A stretch of DNA of 24,449 nucleotides from Nitrospiraceae bacterium UBA2166 (GTDB taxonomy: Bacteria > Nitrospirota > Nitrospiria > Nitrospirales > UBA2166), in the NCBI GenBank assembly GCA_002328825.1, contig DCWI01000088.1, positions 1 through 24,449 of the forward strand, read 5' to 3'. Each line of letters begins with the position of its first letter. Within the stretch, counting starts at the first letter, position 1. This document shows positions 13,891 to 21,572 of the stretch, piece after piece. Both the position numbers and the translations under genes were made by a program. A model generated the notes under the pieces. That model did not search any database, was not told where the DNA came from, and was given only the letters and a program-made list of their open reading frames with translations.

Positions 13891-14427
13891 ATGAATCTTC
13901 AAGAACTTGTTGCCAATGCCATAGAGATTGAGACGCTCACTGGGGGTGCCTTCTTTAAACTTCATCAGAGGTTTGATGATGATCCAGAAGCTTCTCGCAT
14001 GTTCTCAAAGCTTGCCGCAGAGGAATCAGAACATGCCGATGTTTTGAAACGGCAACTGGCTCTAATTCGGGTTAAGCCAGAGGCACATATTGAAGTCGAT
14101 CTTGCGATGGCGCAGAGACAGCACATGTTGCTCACTCAATTGCGGGCATTTAGACGGCGTATCGAAACCGAATCATTAACGCTCGATGAGGCTCTTCAGA
14201 TTTGTCTTCAGATTGAAGAAGGTGATGACAAAATGATTGAGGATCTGCGACAGTCTTTGGGGAAAATGTCTTTTGGAACTATGGCGGTTGAAGTGCTTGC
14301 TCTACAAAAACATCCAGATCATAACGCTGAGTTCGTTGCTATGATTCGTCAACGAGGTATCACGCGAGCAACACCTACCTCTTCTGATTCTTCTGCCATT
14401 GGCCTGAAAGACGATTCGTCTTCGTAG
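13891..14427 (+). CDS. Ferritin-like/rubrerythrin-like four-helix protein
   Basis: This is a 178-residue protein, almost wholly alpha-helical, resembling the ferritin-like di-iron superfamily. Helix A has IEIETLTGGAFFKLHQRF (E14 as a possible ligand), helix B has the ExxH motif in AAEESEHADVL (E45, H48), and helix C has QIEEGDDKMIEDL (E109/E110). A second ExxH is not clear: the expected region shows KHPDHNAEF (H141, H144). The iron site may therefore be atypical or the protein may have lost oxidase activity. The Ser/Thr-rich tail (about 160-178) lies in the part that overlaps dinB on the other strand. AAGGA is 14 bases upstream of ATG 13891, a poor site. Likely roles are iron handling or peroxide defence, or a structural di-iron protein. 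Confidence 0.8.
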   Translation: MNLQELVANAIEIETLTGGAFFKLHQRFDDDPEASRMFSKLAAEESEHADVLKRQLALIRVKPEAHIEVDLAMAQRQHMLLTQLRAFRRRIETESLTLDEALQICLQIEEGDDKMIEDLRQSLGKMSFGTMAVEVLALQKHPDHNAEFVAMIRQRGITRATPTSSDSSAIGLKDDSSS

Positions 14428-15628
14428 TGAGTATGCTTGCGCGAGAAATCATGTCCGTTCCGAACTTTTCTTGAATCGTATCCAAAACAGAGGTGAGTTG
14501 TTGGGCTTTCTCTGGATGTGGCGCGAACAGCGATAGTTGGCTTTCCGATTTTTTGGCTGAGGAAAGCCTCGAGGCAGTAAGTCCTAGGAGCCGTATTTTC
14601 TTTTCTGTGTGTGGAATGCGTTCTAGAAGTGTGAGAGAACGTTGATATAGGTTTGAGGATTGATCTGTCGTAGGAGTAGTCGATGATGTACGAGTGATGG
14701 TTTGGAATGATTCGTCTCGAAATTTTAGTGTAAGTGTCTGACTCTTCATTCCTGCCCCTCTGAGGCGACGTGCAACCTGCTCTGAGAGTTGAAGAAGGGT
14801 GGCGTGGATAACCATGATATCGCGTGTATCTTTGTCAAAGGTCATCTCTGCACCCATAGATTTGGTCAACTCCTCTGAAGAGACTGCGTGCCCATCAATG
14901 CCTTGGGCGTGTTCCTGCAAATGACGACCATGTGTCCCAATTTTTTTCATCAATGCGCGTGGTGAGTATTTAGCGACATCACCAATTGTGCTGCATCCAA
15001 GCTGACGGAGTTGCATGGCTGTTTTTGGGCCTGCGCCCCAGAGCCGTTTGATGGGTAAGTTCTTGAGGAAGGTTTTTTCTGTTCCAGGAGGAACGATGAC
15101 GAAGCCATGGGGCTTTTTCAGGGCCGATGCAACTTTGGCCACAAACTTGTTTGATGCAATGCCTACTGACGCGGTGAGCCCTTCCTCGCTATAAATCTCC
15201 TGTTGAATCTTCTGACCAATCTTTTGAGCAGAGCCATGCAGCCGCACGCTTCCTGTGACATCGAGGAAGGCCTCATCAAGACTGAGCGATTCCACTAGAT
15301 TTGTATACCTCTGAAAGATTGAAAAGATACGATCAGAACTTTCTTGGTATCGAGAAATTCGTACTGGGAGGAAGATGCCCTGAGGACATCGTCGAAACGC
15401 GTGCTGGATTGGCATGGCCGAATGAATGCCATATGTTCGTGCTTCATAGGATGCGGCAGAGACGACCCCACGGCCCGTACCTTTCTGTGGATCAGCTCCG
15501 ACGATGACTGGTTTTCTACGGTACTCGGGGTTATCGTGTTGTTCTATGGCGGCGTAGAATGCGTCCATGTCGATATGAATGATCCAACGTGATGGCATCA
15601 TTAATGTTGAGGTGGACGGATTTTCCAT
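14375..15628 (-). CDS. dinB: DNA polymerase IV (Y-family translesion polymerase)
   Basis: This is a 417-residue error-prone polymerase that copies past damaged bases. All Y-family motifs are present: HIDMDAFYAAIEQ (metal-binding D20), SYEARTYGIHSAMP, SLSLDEAFLDVT (catalytic D118/E119), SVGIASNKFVAKVAS and KPHGF, then the helix-hairpin-helix thumb (LWGAGPKTAMQLRQLG) and the little-finger domain. QLSLF near the C-terminus matches the beta-clamp-binding motif. ATG 15628 is chosen; GTG 15634 and ATGs at 15601/15598 are alternatives and none has a good ribosome binding site. The last 53 bases overlap the ferritin-like gene tail-to-tail. I see no clear LexA box upstream. Confidence 0.97.
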   Translation of the reverse strand: MENPSTSTLMMPSRWIIHIDMDAFYAAIEQHDNPEYRRKPVIVGADPQKGTGRGVVSAASYEARTYGIHSAMPIQHAFRRCPQGIFLPVRISRYQESSDRIFSIFQRYTNLVESLSLDEAFLDVTGSVRLHGSAQKIGQKIQQEIYSEEGLTASVGIASNKFVAKVASALKKPHGFVIVPPGTEKTFLKNLPIKRLWGAGPKTAMQLRQLGCSTIGDVAKYSPRALMKKIGTHGRHLQEHAQGIDGHAVSSEELTKSMGAEMTFDKDTRDIMVIHATLLQLSEQVARRLRGAGMKSQTLTLKFRDESFQTITRTSSTTPTTDQSSNLYQRSLTLLERIPHTEKKIRLLGLTASRLSSAKKSESQLSLFAPHPEKAQQLTSVLDTIQEKFGTDMISRASILTTKTNRLSGQWQKNQKR

Positions 15629-15757
15629 ATTCACTGTTGCTAGCTAGTTATAGTTGTGCGTTACGTCTTCAAACGTTAGCAGTCAGTACACAAAAGAGAA
15701 TCCTTCTCCCTATGATGGGCGCTCTACTGATGGGTTATTCTGGCACACTGTAGTGTA

Positions 15758-15788
15758 AATCTCCCTCCCGTAGTAGCGAGGAGAGATT
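15758..15788. terminator. Hairpin between the S41 protease gene and dinB
   Basis: AATCTC-CCTC pairs with GAGG-A-GAGATT: 10 base pairs with one bulged base and a 10-base loop. A smaller dyad, ACACT/AGTGT (15745-15756), lies beside it. The pair sits 40 bases after the protease stop and 130 bases before dinB. No strong T-run follows on either strand, so it could terminate weakly or protect the transcript end. Confidence 0.38.
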
Positions 15789-15828
15789 ATACGTGTTTGC
15801 CCATGATTATGGAAAAAATAGAGGGTGT

Positions 15829-17145
15829 TTATTGCTCGATATAGTCTAAAAGTATGGGAGAGTCTTTGGTGTCGAGAGTTTGGCGGAAGGCTTTGATTTT
15901 TTTAAGAGCAGATCGTTGAATTGGTTGGTTCGGATCAATATTGGGTAACGATCTCGCAAAGGTGATGGCGGCATCGAGTTGAGTATCGCTAAACGTTTTG
16001 GGATTAAACACGAATTCCACCAGTTGGTCAGGAGCAATACCAATCTCGTTATAGTTTTCACCTCGGGGACTGAGAATTCCACCAGTGACGAGTTGAAGCC
16101 CTCCTGGGTCATCGGTAAAGCGAAAGAAGCTTTGGGATACGGCTTTTCCAAATGATCGTGTGCCGATGATGTGAGAGCCTAGGTTATCTCGGAGGCTCGC
16201 GATAACGATTTCTGATGCACTTGCCGATTGGCCGTTTTGCAATAGAACAACAGCTCGTCCTTCTCCGGGGTCGCCTGGTATTGCAGATCGTATATCGGTG
16301 TGGGTGAGGTCAAAAAGTTCAATCAGTGTTCCGCTTTCTACGAAGAGGTCTGCTGTTTGAATGGCGTCTTCTAGGGTGCCGCCAAGATTATTGCGAAAAT
16401 CCATAATGATAACGGGTGACGAGTCTCTGAGCAGGAAGTCGCTGATTTCCCCGTCAGTTCCTGAGGGATGGGAACTGCGTTGCAAGAAGGTAAAGACTCC
16501 GACATATGCAATCTGATCTGTGATGGCGGTGCTGAATATTGAACTGCGCTGGAATTCGCTAAAAACTGGGGAGATAGTGGTAATTGCATTGTCCCGTTGT
16601 ATGCGGAGGTGAACGGGCTCTCCAAGATCGCGTTGAATCATTTCTAGAATCTCAGGGATGGGTTTTTCTTCAACCCATTCGTTGTCAATTCCAAGAAGGA
16701 TGTCATTAGCTCGAACACCGGCGACTGCAGCCGGTTGTGTGGGAAACACCACTGGGAAAAATGTGATGCCATCAATTTGCTGAATTTGTACGCCAATTCC
16801 GCGGAATGCACCAAAGAATACCTCAATGGTATCGGAGAACTCATCAATCACCCTGCTAAATGGATCATCAAGGGTGGCAATGAGCATTTCGACGGTTTCA
16901 AACTCGTTCAAATTCTCAGGAATAGCACTAGGAAAGAGGTAGACCTCGCGAAGTTGATTCAATACGGAGTCAAGTGTTTTCGTGAGGCCTGATTGTGTCT
17001 GTGCCGTGTCTGCTATTGTATTGGGTGGAATGACGTTTGCGTCAGACGTTATGAGGGTGGAGTTGTTGTCGGTGTTTCCACACCCTGCTGCTAGCAGGGA
17101 CGAAAAGATAAAAACAGCAGCTAGACGATTAGTTTTGTCTCTCAT
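15829..17145 (-). CDS. Lipoprotein S41 family C-terminal-processing peptidase
   Basis: This is a 438-residue envelope serine protease of the CtpA/tail-specific family. The signal peptide ends LLAAGC (lipobox C22), so it is lipid-anchored. After a helical N-terminal region containing DDPFSRVI comes a PDZ domain (about 110-185; GIGVQIQQIDG, AGVRANDILLGIDN), then the S41 core with IIMDFRNNLGGTLEDA, NGQSASASEIV (nucleophile S307) and GTRSFGKAVSQ (general base K334). The Ser-Lys dyad is intact. The usual FGKG reads FGKA here, a mild departure. Such proteases trim C-termini of periplasmic or photosystem-type proteins and degrade tagged ones. No strong ribosome binding site precedes the ATG; a TATAAA lies upstream at 17194-17189 on the minus strand. 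Confidence 0.93.
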   Translation of the reverse strand: MRDKTNRLAAVFIFSSLLAAGCGNTDNNSTLITSDANVIPPNTIADTAQTQSGLTKTLDSVLNQLREVYLFPSAIPENLNEFETVEMLIATLDDPFSRVIDEFSDTIEVFFGAFRGIGVQIQQIDGITFFPVVFPTQPAAVAGVRANDILLGIDNEWVEEKPIPEILEMIQRDLGEPVHLRIQRDNAITTISPVFSEFQRSSIFSTAITDQIAYVGVFTFLQRSSHPSGTDGEISDFLLRDSSPVIIMDFRNNLGGTLEDAIQTADLFVESGTLIELFDLTHTDIRSAIPGDPGEGRAVVLLQNGQSASASEIVIASLRDNLGSHIIGTRSFGKAVSQSFFRFTDDPGGLQLVTGGILSPRGENYNEIGIAPDQLVEFVFNPKTFSDTQLDAAITFARSLPNIDPNQPIQRSALKKIKAFRQTLDTKDSPILLDYIEQ

Positions 17146-17415
17146 TTCAGGTAGAGGCCCGTCGATTTATTTTATTCAACGTTGTGCCTTTATAGCACTC
17201 AGCTAAACGTAGGGTAGTTGAACACATTTCTAGCTAGCGCGTCTATCGTTGTTTCAAATGCTATTAATGTGGACTAGTCGATATGAATCAATGCGGTTGT
17301 TTCCTTACTGACGATGATAAAACGTAGAGTCCATGTGAGCTGCCTCGTAACGAGAGAACTCACTTTGTGTGTTCGTAACTTGGTCGAGTCTAAAACACAC
17401 TTACTGTACCTGCAA

Positions 17416-17445
17416 TTGACAATATCTGTGACCTTCCGCTAATGT
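17416..17445 (+). promoter_or_regulatory. Candidate promoter for the ABC transporter operon
   Basis: A perfect TTGACA (17416-17421) is followed 18 bases later by TAATGT (17440-17445), a weak -10. Transcription would start near 17452, about 45 bases before ATG 17498. This supports the shorter ABC start over GTG 17444, which lies inside the promoter. Confidence 0.38.
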
Positions 17446-17497
17446 GCAGCCGGTTTTTGTAAGTGCCTATAATTTTTGTCGAACGTGTGGTGTGTGT

Positions 17498-18484
17498 ATG
17501 ACACAGCAGGTACTCGATGGGTCCATTGCGATTGAGGTGGATGGACTTACCAAACGCTATGATACAGTAGATGCTATATCTGGAATTTCATTTCAGATTA
17601 AGGCGGGTGAGATCTTTGGCTTGCTTGGGCCAAATGGGGCAGGAAAAACCACTACCACTCGGATTCTCATCACCATTCTGAAGCCCACCTCTGGGACGGC
17701 TAAAATTTGTGGACATGACATTGTAGACGATCCAGCGGCTGTTCGTCAGATAATTGGCTATGTTCCTCAAGAGAGGGCGATCGACAGATTTTTGACTGGC
17801 CGGGAGCATTTGTTGCTGCTGAGTGCCCTCTATCACTTACCAAAACATGACACGGATCGGCGTATTGATGAACTTCTTAAGTTGGTGAATCTCGAAGAAC
17901 AGGCAGATCACCCAGCACGAAACTATTCTGGTGGTATGAAGCGTAAACTTGACATCGCGTGTGGCCTCATTCCTAATCCAAAGGTTCTTTTCCTTGATGA
18001 GCCCACATTAGGCTTGGATGTTGAGAGTCGTTTTCGAATCTGGGAACATGTTCGAGCTCTCAAGGAACAAGGAATTACCATTGTTATGACCACCAATTAT
18101 CTTGATGAAGCTGACCAGCTTTGTGATCGCATTGCGGTGATAGATGGAGGGCATATTCGTGTGATTGGGGCACCTGCAGAGTTAAAGTCAAATCTTGGGG
18201 GCGATCTTATTTCTGTGACCATTGGAGAACATGAACAATCCTTAGATGCTCTGACTGCCGCTCTGAAAGCAGTGCCTGGTGTGCGCAAAGTAGATGCAGA
18301 GGGCACACGTCTGCAGATTTTCATTGAAACTCCTGAGAAGGCACTTTCATCAGTTTTGCAGTCAGTGATGACTGTAGGTCATCGCGTTGAATCTATTGAC
18401 TACCATCGGCCACGTCTTGATGATGTGTTTGTTGCTTATACTGGACACCAAATGCAGAGCAATACAGAGTACGAGAACAAATGA
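17498..18484 (+). CDS. ABC transporter ATPase (DrrA-type exporter)
   Basis: This is a 328-residue cytoplasmic ATPase that powers the permease encoded next. Motifs: Walker A GLLGPNGAGKTTTT, Q-loop region IGYVPQERAID, signature NYSGGMKRKLDIA, Walker B VLFLDEPTLGLD, and the switch region MTTNYLDEADQLCDR, where Asn replaces the switch histidine (TTNY instead of TTHY). The C-terminal 90 residues form the extra domain seen in DrrA-like exporters (QSLDALTAAL, then DDVFVAYTG). Homologues export antibiotics, polyketides or lipids. The stop overlaps the permease ATG (ATGA, 18481-18484). The ATG at 17498 is preferred over upstream GTGs because the ABC domain begins soon after. Confidence 0.94.
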   Translation: MTQQVLDGSIAIEVDGLTKRYDTVDAISGISFQIKAGEIFGLLGPNGAGKTTTTRILITILKPTSGTAKICGHDIVDDPAAVRQIIGYVPQERAIDRFLTGREHLLLLSALYHLPKHDTDRRIDELLKLVNLEEQADHPARNYSGGMKRKLDIACGLIPNPKVLFLDEPTLGLDVESRFRIWEHVRALKEQGITIVMTTNYLDEADQLCDRIAVIDGGHIRVIGAPAELKSNLGGDLISVTIGEHEQSLDALTAALKAVPGVRKVDAEGTRLQIFIETPEKALSSVLQSVMTVGHRVESIDYHRPRLDDVFVAYTGHQMQSNTEYENK

Positions 18485-19254
18485 GTAATTATATTCAGGA
18501 AATTGGGGCGTTAACGATGAGGTGGATCAAGAGGTTGAGCCGTGAGCGATTTAGTCTGTTGTTTACTTTGGCCCAACCCATGTTGTTTTGGCTGATCTTG
18601 TTCGGGAGCTTGTTTCAGCGAGCCACGGAAATTCAAGATATTCAAGCGCCTAATTATATGAGTTTTCTCGCTGCTGGTGTTGTGGTGATGACGGTTCTCA
18701 ACAATGGGCTTGCCGGGGGCGTTGATCTGCTCTTTGATAAAGAGAATGGGTTTTTGGAACGTATGTTGACGACTCCGATCGCACGATCCTCTATCATTAT
18801 TAGTCGATTTATTTTTGTTATGGGTATTACGTCGTTACAAGTGTTGTTTATTTTGTTGGTTGCTTACTTGTTTGGTGTGCATCCTGTGACGGGATTTGGT
18901 GGTGTAATTGGGGCGGTTCTGATCGGACTCTTGTTTGGTATTGGTCTTACGGCCATTTCCATGGCGATGGCCTTTGCCGTTAAATCACATGGTGATTTCT
19001 TTTCCGCGCTTGGATTTCTTTCTTTGCCAGCAATATTTTTGAGCACGGCGCTTGTTCCATTTTCAGCCATGCCTGCTTGGATGGCATTTCTCGCGCATTT
19101 CAATCCTATGACGTATGCAGTTGAGGCCATTCGTAGTCTCATTTTGGTTGGATGGGAAATCGTGCCGCTCGTCAAAGTTGTTCTCGTTATGATCGCATTT
19201 GACGCGTTGTGTTTGTATGGAAGCGTCGGTGTGTTCAAGCGCAACATGGGATAG
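18481..19254 (+). CDS. ABC-2 type transporter permease
   Basis: This is a 257-residue inner-membrane permease with about six transmembrane segments. It starts with a cytoplasmic amphipathic helix (LTMRWIKRLSRERF) and has the family hallmarks: LAQPMLFWLILFG at the first membrane helix, the cytoplasmic loop FDKENGFLERMLTTPIARSSIIISR, which contacts the ATPase, and FNPMTYAVEAIRSL before the last helix. It would form a homodimer with two copies of the upstream ATPase. The two genes overlap by 4 bases, so they are made together. No membrane-fusion protein is encoded nearby, which makes a simple inner-membrane exporter more likely than a tripartite one. The substrate is unknown. Confidence 0.94.
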   Translation: MSNYIQEIGALTMRWIKRLSRERFSLLFTLAQPMLFWLILFGSLFQRATEIQDIQAPNYMSFLAAGVVVMTVLNNGLAGGVDLLFDKENGFLERMLTTPIARSSIIISRFIFVMGITSLQVLFILLVAYLFGVHPVTGFGGVIGAVLIGLLFGIGLTAISMAMAFAVKSHGDFFSALGFLSLPAIFLSTALVPFSAMPAWMAFLAHFNPMTYAVEAIRSLILVGWEIVPLVKVVLVMIAFDALCLYGSVGVFKRNMG

Positions 19255-19335
19255 TCCTTCCGCGTATTCGGTTGTAGCTCCTACTTTCGCGTAGCTTTCG
19301 ATTCAGACCTACGTCGAGTAATACTCATTAGCTGG

Positions 19336-20025
19336 ATGTTGAAACAGGCTCTTCAACTTCATGAGAAGGTCGTTTCCTGTCGGAGATGCCCTCGTCTTGT
19401 TGCTCACCGGGAGACCGTTGCGGCGACAAAAGTTCGTCGTTTTCAGAATGAAGAGTATTGGGGAAAGCCAGTGCATGGATTTGGTGATCCCCAGGCGCAA
19501 CTCTTGATTGTGGGCTTGGCTCCGGGTGCGCACGGATCAAACCGGACTGGCCGGGCGTTTACGGGAGATCGGAGTGGAGAATTGCTTTATCAAGTTTTGT
19601 ATGACAATGCGTTTTGTACTCAGGCCTCATCTGTGCAGAAGGACGATGGTTTGTATTTGACGAACTGTTATATTACGGCGGTCGTTCGTTGTGCTCCACC
19701 GGAAAACAAACCGTTGCCAGAAGAATTTGCGTTGTGCCGACCTTATCTCATTGAGGAAATATCGTTGCTTCGATTTGTGCATGTGGTTGTCGTGCTTGGG
19801 AAACTTGCCTTCGACCATTACTTCAAAGCCTGTCAGGATGTGGGATACTCTGTTCCGTCTCCCAAACCACAATTTTCGCACGGCGCGGTCGTCAGATTGC
19901 CGTGGGGTGTCACCCTTATATCGTCCTACCATCCGTCTCAGCAGAACACTCAGACGGGAAAACTTACATACTCCATGTTCAATGACGTTTTCGCCACCGC
20001 GCGGTCACTACTCAGTAGAGCATAA
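19336..20025 (+). CDS. Uracil-DNA glycosylase, family 5 (UDGb)
   Basis: This is a 229-residue iron-sulfur DNA repair enzyme that removes uracil and some deaminated purines. Four cysteines suited to a 4Fe-4S cluster are present (C15 and C18 in VSCRRCPR, C119 in VRCAPPENKP, C134 in ALCRPYL). Motif A, GLAPGAHGSNRTGR followed by FTGDRSG, lacks the polar catalytic residue of family 4 and fits family 5. Motif C reads SYHPSQQNTQTG. The length is normal. It lies 81 bases after the ABC permease on the same strand and may be cotranscribed, but the functions look unrelated. The ribosome binding site is weak. Confidence 0.93.
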   Translation: MLKQALQLHEKVVSCRRCPRLVAHRETVAATKVRRFQNEEYWGKPVHGFGDPQAQLLIVGLAPGAHGSNRTGRAFTGDRSGELLYQVLYDNAFCTQASSVQKDDGLYLTNCYITAVVRCAPPENKPLPEEFALCRPYLIEEISLLRFVHVVVVLGKLAFDHYFKACQDVGYSVPSPKPQFSHGAVVRLPWGVTLISSYHPSQQNTQTGKLTYSMFNDVFATARSLLSRA

Positions 20026-20085
20026 TGCTTTTGGGTATTGGTCTGTAGAACTATCCTCATTGCATCCTTGTTCTCGTTGCAAAAG

Positions 20086-20105
20086 TCTGGGTAAAAAAAC
20101 CCGGA
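20086..20105. terminator. Shared terminator between convergent genes
   Basis: TCTGGGT and ACCCGGA form a 7-bp stem (one G-T pair) with an A-rich loop, midway between the uracil glycosylase stop (20025) and the stop of the opposing PH-domain gene (20159). A CTTTT tract follows on the minus strand. The position between tail-to-tail genes makes a terminator likely. Confidence 0.45.
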
Positions 20106-20158
20106 GCTTGAATGTAACAAGAAAAAACAATATGTCCAAAGGGAGATACCTGATCTCA

Positions 20159-20893
20159 TCAACTTTCTTCATACTGCTGGGTCGGGTTTTCGGAAAACTT
20201 CACGACATCATCTTCTAACCTTCTTGAGTTCTCATTTGGGGTGTTGTCCTGCCAGACTTGGTAGAAGACATCAAAGGTTTCTGTGGGCGACGAAATCCCT
20301 TGGATAGAGATATGTCCAAATGAAGGGTTTGAGGTGTAGATATCAATCGTCCCAATGCCGATGAGACGGTCGAGAAACGACTGTTCTAATGTCAATTCTT
20401 TGATGGTTGTGGTGGGGAGTTGTTTTTTAGTTCTCGCGAGGAATCCATGTATGATGATTAGGTATTCCGGTGTGAGGAGATACCGTATTTGCCGCGACCA
20501 TACCCATGACTTAACGAAGAAAACACATGCTGGGATAAAGAGTGCGGTGGAAAGAATTGCAATCAGAGAGATATGTGGAACACGTTCAGTGAGATGCAAT
20601 ATATTCGCAATAGTACTCCATACGGGGTCGGTGTAGGTTTGGACTTTTTCAGACCATTCAGAAAATGGGGTGACGTGGGATAGTCCATACAAGATAGGTC
20701 CAGAGAAGAGAAGGAAAATTGAGAGAAAGAATGTTCCTTTGAATGAGCGGATTGCGGGGTGGTCTGCCCAAAGTGTTGGAACAGGTGAAACGGTTAAAGG
20801 CGTTGTGTGAGGAAATTCTGAAAACCGATATCCGCACTCTGGGCAAACTTGTGATTCTAGAGGAGTCTCTGTCTTACATTCAGGGCAATTCAT
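20159..20893 (-). CDS. Zinc-ribbon and bacterial PH domain (bPH2/YdbS-like) membrane protein
   Basis: This is a 244-residue inner-membrane protein. It opens with a zinc ribbon (MNCPECK...QVCPECGYRF; C3, C6, C17, C20), then two transmembrane segments (FFLSIFLLFSGPILYGL and SLIAILSTALFIPACVFFV), then a bacterial PH domain of the former DUF304 type: YLLTPEYLIIIHGFLARTKKQLPTTTIKELTLEQSFLDRLIGIGTIDIYTS is divided over about 137-187. A polar tail follows. bPH2 domains are widespread on membranes but their ligands are mostly unknown; a scaffold or stress role is the usual guess. The promoter region upstream contains a palindrome. Transcription converges with the uracil glycosylase gene. Confidence 0.85.
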   Translation of the reverse strand: MNCPECKTETPLESQVCPECGYRFSEFPHTTPLTVSPVPTLWADHPAIRSFKGTFFLSIFLLFSGPILYGLSHVTPFSEWSEKVQTYTDPVWSTIANILHLTERVPHISLIAILSTALFIPACVFFVKSWVWSRQIRYLLTPEYLIIIHGFLARTKKQLPTTTIKELTLEQSFLDRLIGIGTIDIYTSNPSFGHISIQGISSPTETFDVFYQVWQDNTPNENSRRLEDDVVKFSENPTQQYEES

Positions 20894-20946
20894 TGCCAGT
20901 CGTTGTCGTGTGGTGCGCTCCCGAGGTGTATATGTTGTGGTAAGGT

Positions 20947-20976
20947 GCTATATAGCCACCTGTGCTCGAGCACAAC
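20947..20976 (-). promoter_or_regulatory. Palindromic promoter/operator of the zinc-ribbon PH gene
   Basis: Two perfect palindromes adjoin: GCTATATAGC (20947-20956) and TGTGCTCGAGCACA (20961-20974). On the minus strand TTGTGC followed 15 bases later by TATATA, or 17 bases later by TATAGC, can be read as a -35/-10 pair, so the 14-bp palindrome would cover the -35 box and spacer. That is a classic repressor site. It lies 54-83 bases before the start codon. Confidence 0.45.
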
Positions 20977-21080
20977 CTGAGTGTTTTTCACGTATACACT
21001 CTATGTGAGCGTATGGATGAAACACAAGGGGTTATGCTGATTTTTGAATGGTATAGCGAAATGAGGAGGCGAATTGTACC

Positions 21081-21103
21081 TTGCCCGCCGATCTTCGGGG
21101 CAA
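21081..21103. other. Hairpin TTGCCC/GGGCAA
   Basis: A perfect 6-bp inverted repeat with additional pairing inside (CGA/TCG) makes a stable hairpin about 40 bases beyond the end of the broken gene at 21141-21562. No T-run follows on the minus strand. The remaining stretch 20977-21140 shows nothing else that I can support. Confidence 0.38.
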
Positions 21104-21140
21104 TACGAGAAAAAACCAAGTAGATTGTTTGAGTGTTCTG

Positions 21141-21562
21141 TTAGGAAACGAGTGTCTGTTGACCCACCCACAACGTATTTAAATAACGCGTTAAACAGGT
21201 TGGTTTTTGCTGTCCCGTAATCCGGCCGATTGCTTCATGATATGGAGGAACATACCTTATTTGTTTGGGAAGGCATGGATAAATCCGGCGGATCCAATAT
21301 AGGGTTTTTTTTTGCAATTTGCTGTTCGTGCGTTCCGAATTTGAAGTTGTATTGCGTCAAGATAGCTTCTGGAAGAAATCCGAGAGTCAACGCACGATAT
21401 GTACCTGCTAGCTGTCTTTGGTCATAGTGCTCGTTTTTCCATCGGTCATACATCAAGAATTGCCCGAACTCATGTCCTGCTTTGGAGACAGCTAATACAT
21501 TTGATGACCACATTGTCCTATTGTAATCCAGAAATGTTTCCCAGGTAGGCGGTTATGGTCAT
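21141..21562 (-). pseudogene. Small gene broken by two apparent frameshifts, downstream of pmbA
   Basis: Three frames in a row look protein-like. The first starts at ATG 21562, 10 bases after the pmbA stop, and reads MTITAYLGNISGLQ before a stop at 21518. The second is open from 21552 to 21235 and reads ...WETFLDYNRTMWSSN, AGHEFGQFLMYDRW and YRALTLGFLPEAILTQ. It meets a run of nine A (T9 on the plus strand at 21305-21313). After that run the +1 frame continues with TLYWIRRIYPCLPKQ, PPYHEAIGRITGQQKPT and LNTLWVGQQTLVS, then stops at 21141. One indel near 21552-21521 and one in the A-run would restore a single protein of about 140 residues. I do not recognise the family. It may be a true pseudogene, an assembly error in the homopolymer, or slippage during expression. 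If the second frame is intact alone it gives 92 residues (21235-21513). Confidence 0.5.
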
Positions 21563-21572
21563 AGTATCTCTT

